Shown in pieces: positions 63,786 to 64,000 of a stretch of 64,000 bases of DNA (position 1 is the first letter of the stretch; each line of letters opens with the position of its first letter). Origin of the DNA: Allobosea caraganae (GTDB lineage Bacteria; Pseudomonadota; Alphaproteobacteria; Rhizobiales; Beijerinckiaceae); the NCBI RefSeq assembly GCF_003351345.1, contig NZ_QQTO01000028.1, positions 1-64,000 of the forward strand. The letters run 5' to 3'. Both the position numbers and the translations under genes were made by a program. A model generated the notes under the pieces. That model searched no databases and was not told where the DNA came from. It saw nothing but the letters and a program-made list of their open reading frames with translations.

Positions 63786-64000
63786 GCCACGGATACGCAA
63801 CGCACCGATCGCGCCAAGAGCGGAAGTACGGTCCCCGCCCAGAAGCAGACCTTCGCCGCATATCCGCGGGAGGATCAGAACCGACTCAACTATTCCTCAA
63901 CCCACATTGAGGGAAAGGCAGCGGGATTGAACCTGCCCTGCTGTTCGGGGCCGATGCATAGTCCGCGCTACGCAGCGCCGATCCGGCCGCTGACCAAATG
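63786..64000. other. No convincing gene in the last 215 bases
   Basis: The stretch after DUF427 has a GC content slightly lower than its surroundings. One frame stays open to the window end (through 64000) without an ATG near its start, and its translation matches no family I recognise. It may be the beginning of a gene outside the window or simply non-coding. Confidence 0.4.

Overview
The window is GC-rich DNA (about 65-70% by eye) from an alphaproteobacterium, most likely of the order Hyphomicrobiales (Rhizobiales). A Bosea-like genome would fit, but the genus is not proven. Grounds: the protein families present (ROK, LacI and LysR regulators, TRAP and ABC importers, DUF993, PAS hybrid kinases), the dense 1-4 nt ATGA/TGATG gene overlaps, and two copies of a palindromic intergenic repeat with a CGAAAAGTGGAA..CCGGTTTTCG core of the type common in this order. 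I saw no phage genes, transposases, CRISPR arrays, rRNA or tRNA genes. The window reads as ordinary chromosome or chromid filled with catabolic, transport and sensory operons.

Layout. 1-4601: the 3' end of an RTX-like gene, a P1-family peptidase, a small acidic protein, a PAS-PAS hybrid histidine kinase, a ribbon-helix-helix-type protein and a small hypothetical. 4617-13018: an acid-sugar catabolic locus on the minus strand (SDR, TRAP binding protein, fused TRAP permease, VOC protein, RuBisCO-like protein, DUF1537 kinase) with a divergent LacI regulator. The kinase/RuBisCO-like pair matches the OiaK/OiaX pair of 3-oxo-isoapionate breakdown. 13218-22869: a chemotaxis operon in the order STAS-cheY-cheA-cheW-mcp-cheW-cheR-cheB-soluble receptor-like protein. 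23190-26513: a nitrate/taurine-type ABC importer. 26734-29957: a LeuCD-type hydro-lyase with a divergent LysR. 29961-36467: a ROK regulator, a sugar ABC importer without its own ATPase, a SIS-domain protein and an atypical ROK kinase (amino-sugar use).

36584-47243: two divergent arms around a LacI regulator and two TGGAACGTTCCA palindromes 95 bp apart. The left arm encodes a DUF993 aldolase-like protein, an acyl-CoA dehydrogenase and an RraA/HMG-aldolase-like protein. The right arm encodes a CoA-transferase, an enoyl-CoA hydratase, an SDR and a polar-amino-acid-type ABC importer. Together they could import, CoA-activate, desaturate, hydrate, oxidise and cleave an unknown organic acid. 47503-52164: a MacAB-type tripartite efflux system with its outer-membrane factor. 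52189-57070: a heme/iron module (TonB-dependent receptor, ChuX/HmuS-like protein, SbmA/BacA-like ABC exporter-type protein). 57635-63785: a LysR regulator divergent from an SDR, GST, alpha/beta hydrolase, SDR, old yellow enzyme, SnoaL-like and DUF427 set that looks like an electrophile/xenobiotic response cluster.

The best candidates for undescribed biology are the LacI-controlled CoA catabolic locus with its helically phased operators, the substrate of the RuBisCO-like protein locus, and the two-tipped soluble chemoreceptor-like protein at the end of the che operon. All functions are read from motifs and family resemblance; no database search was run.
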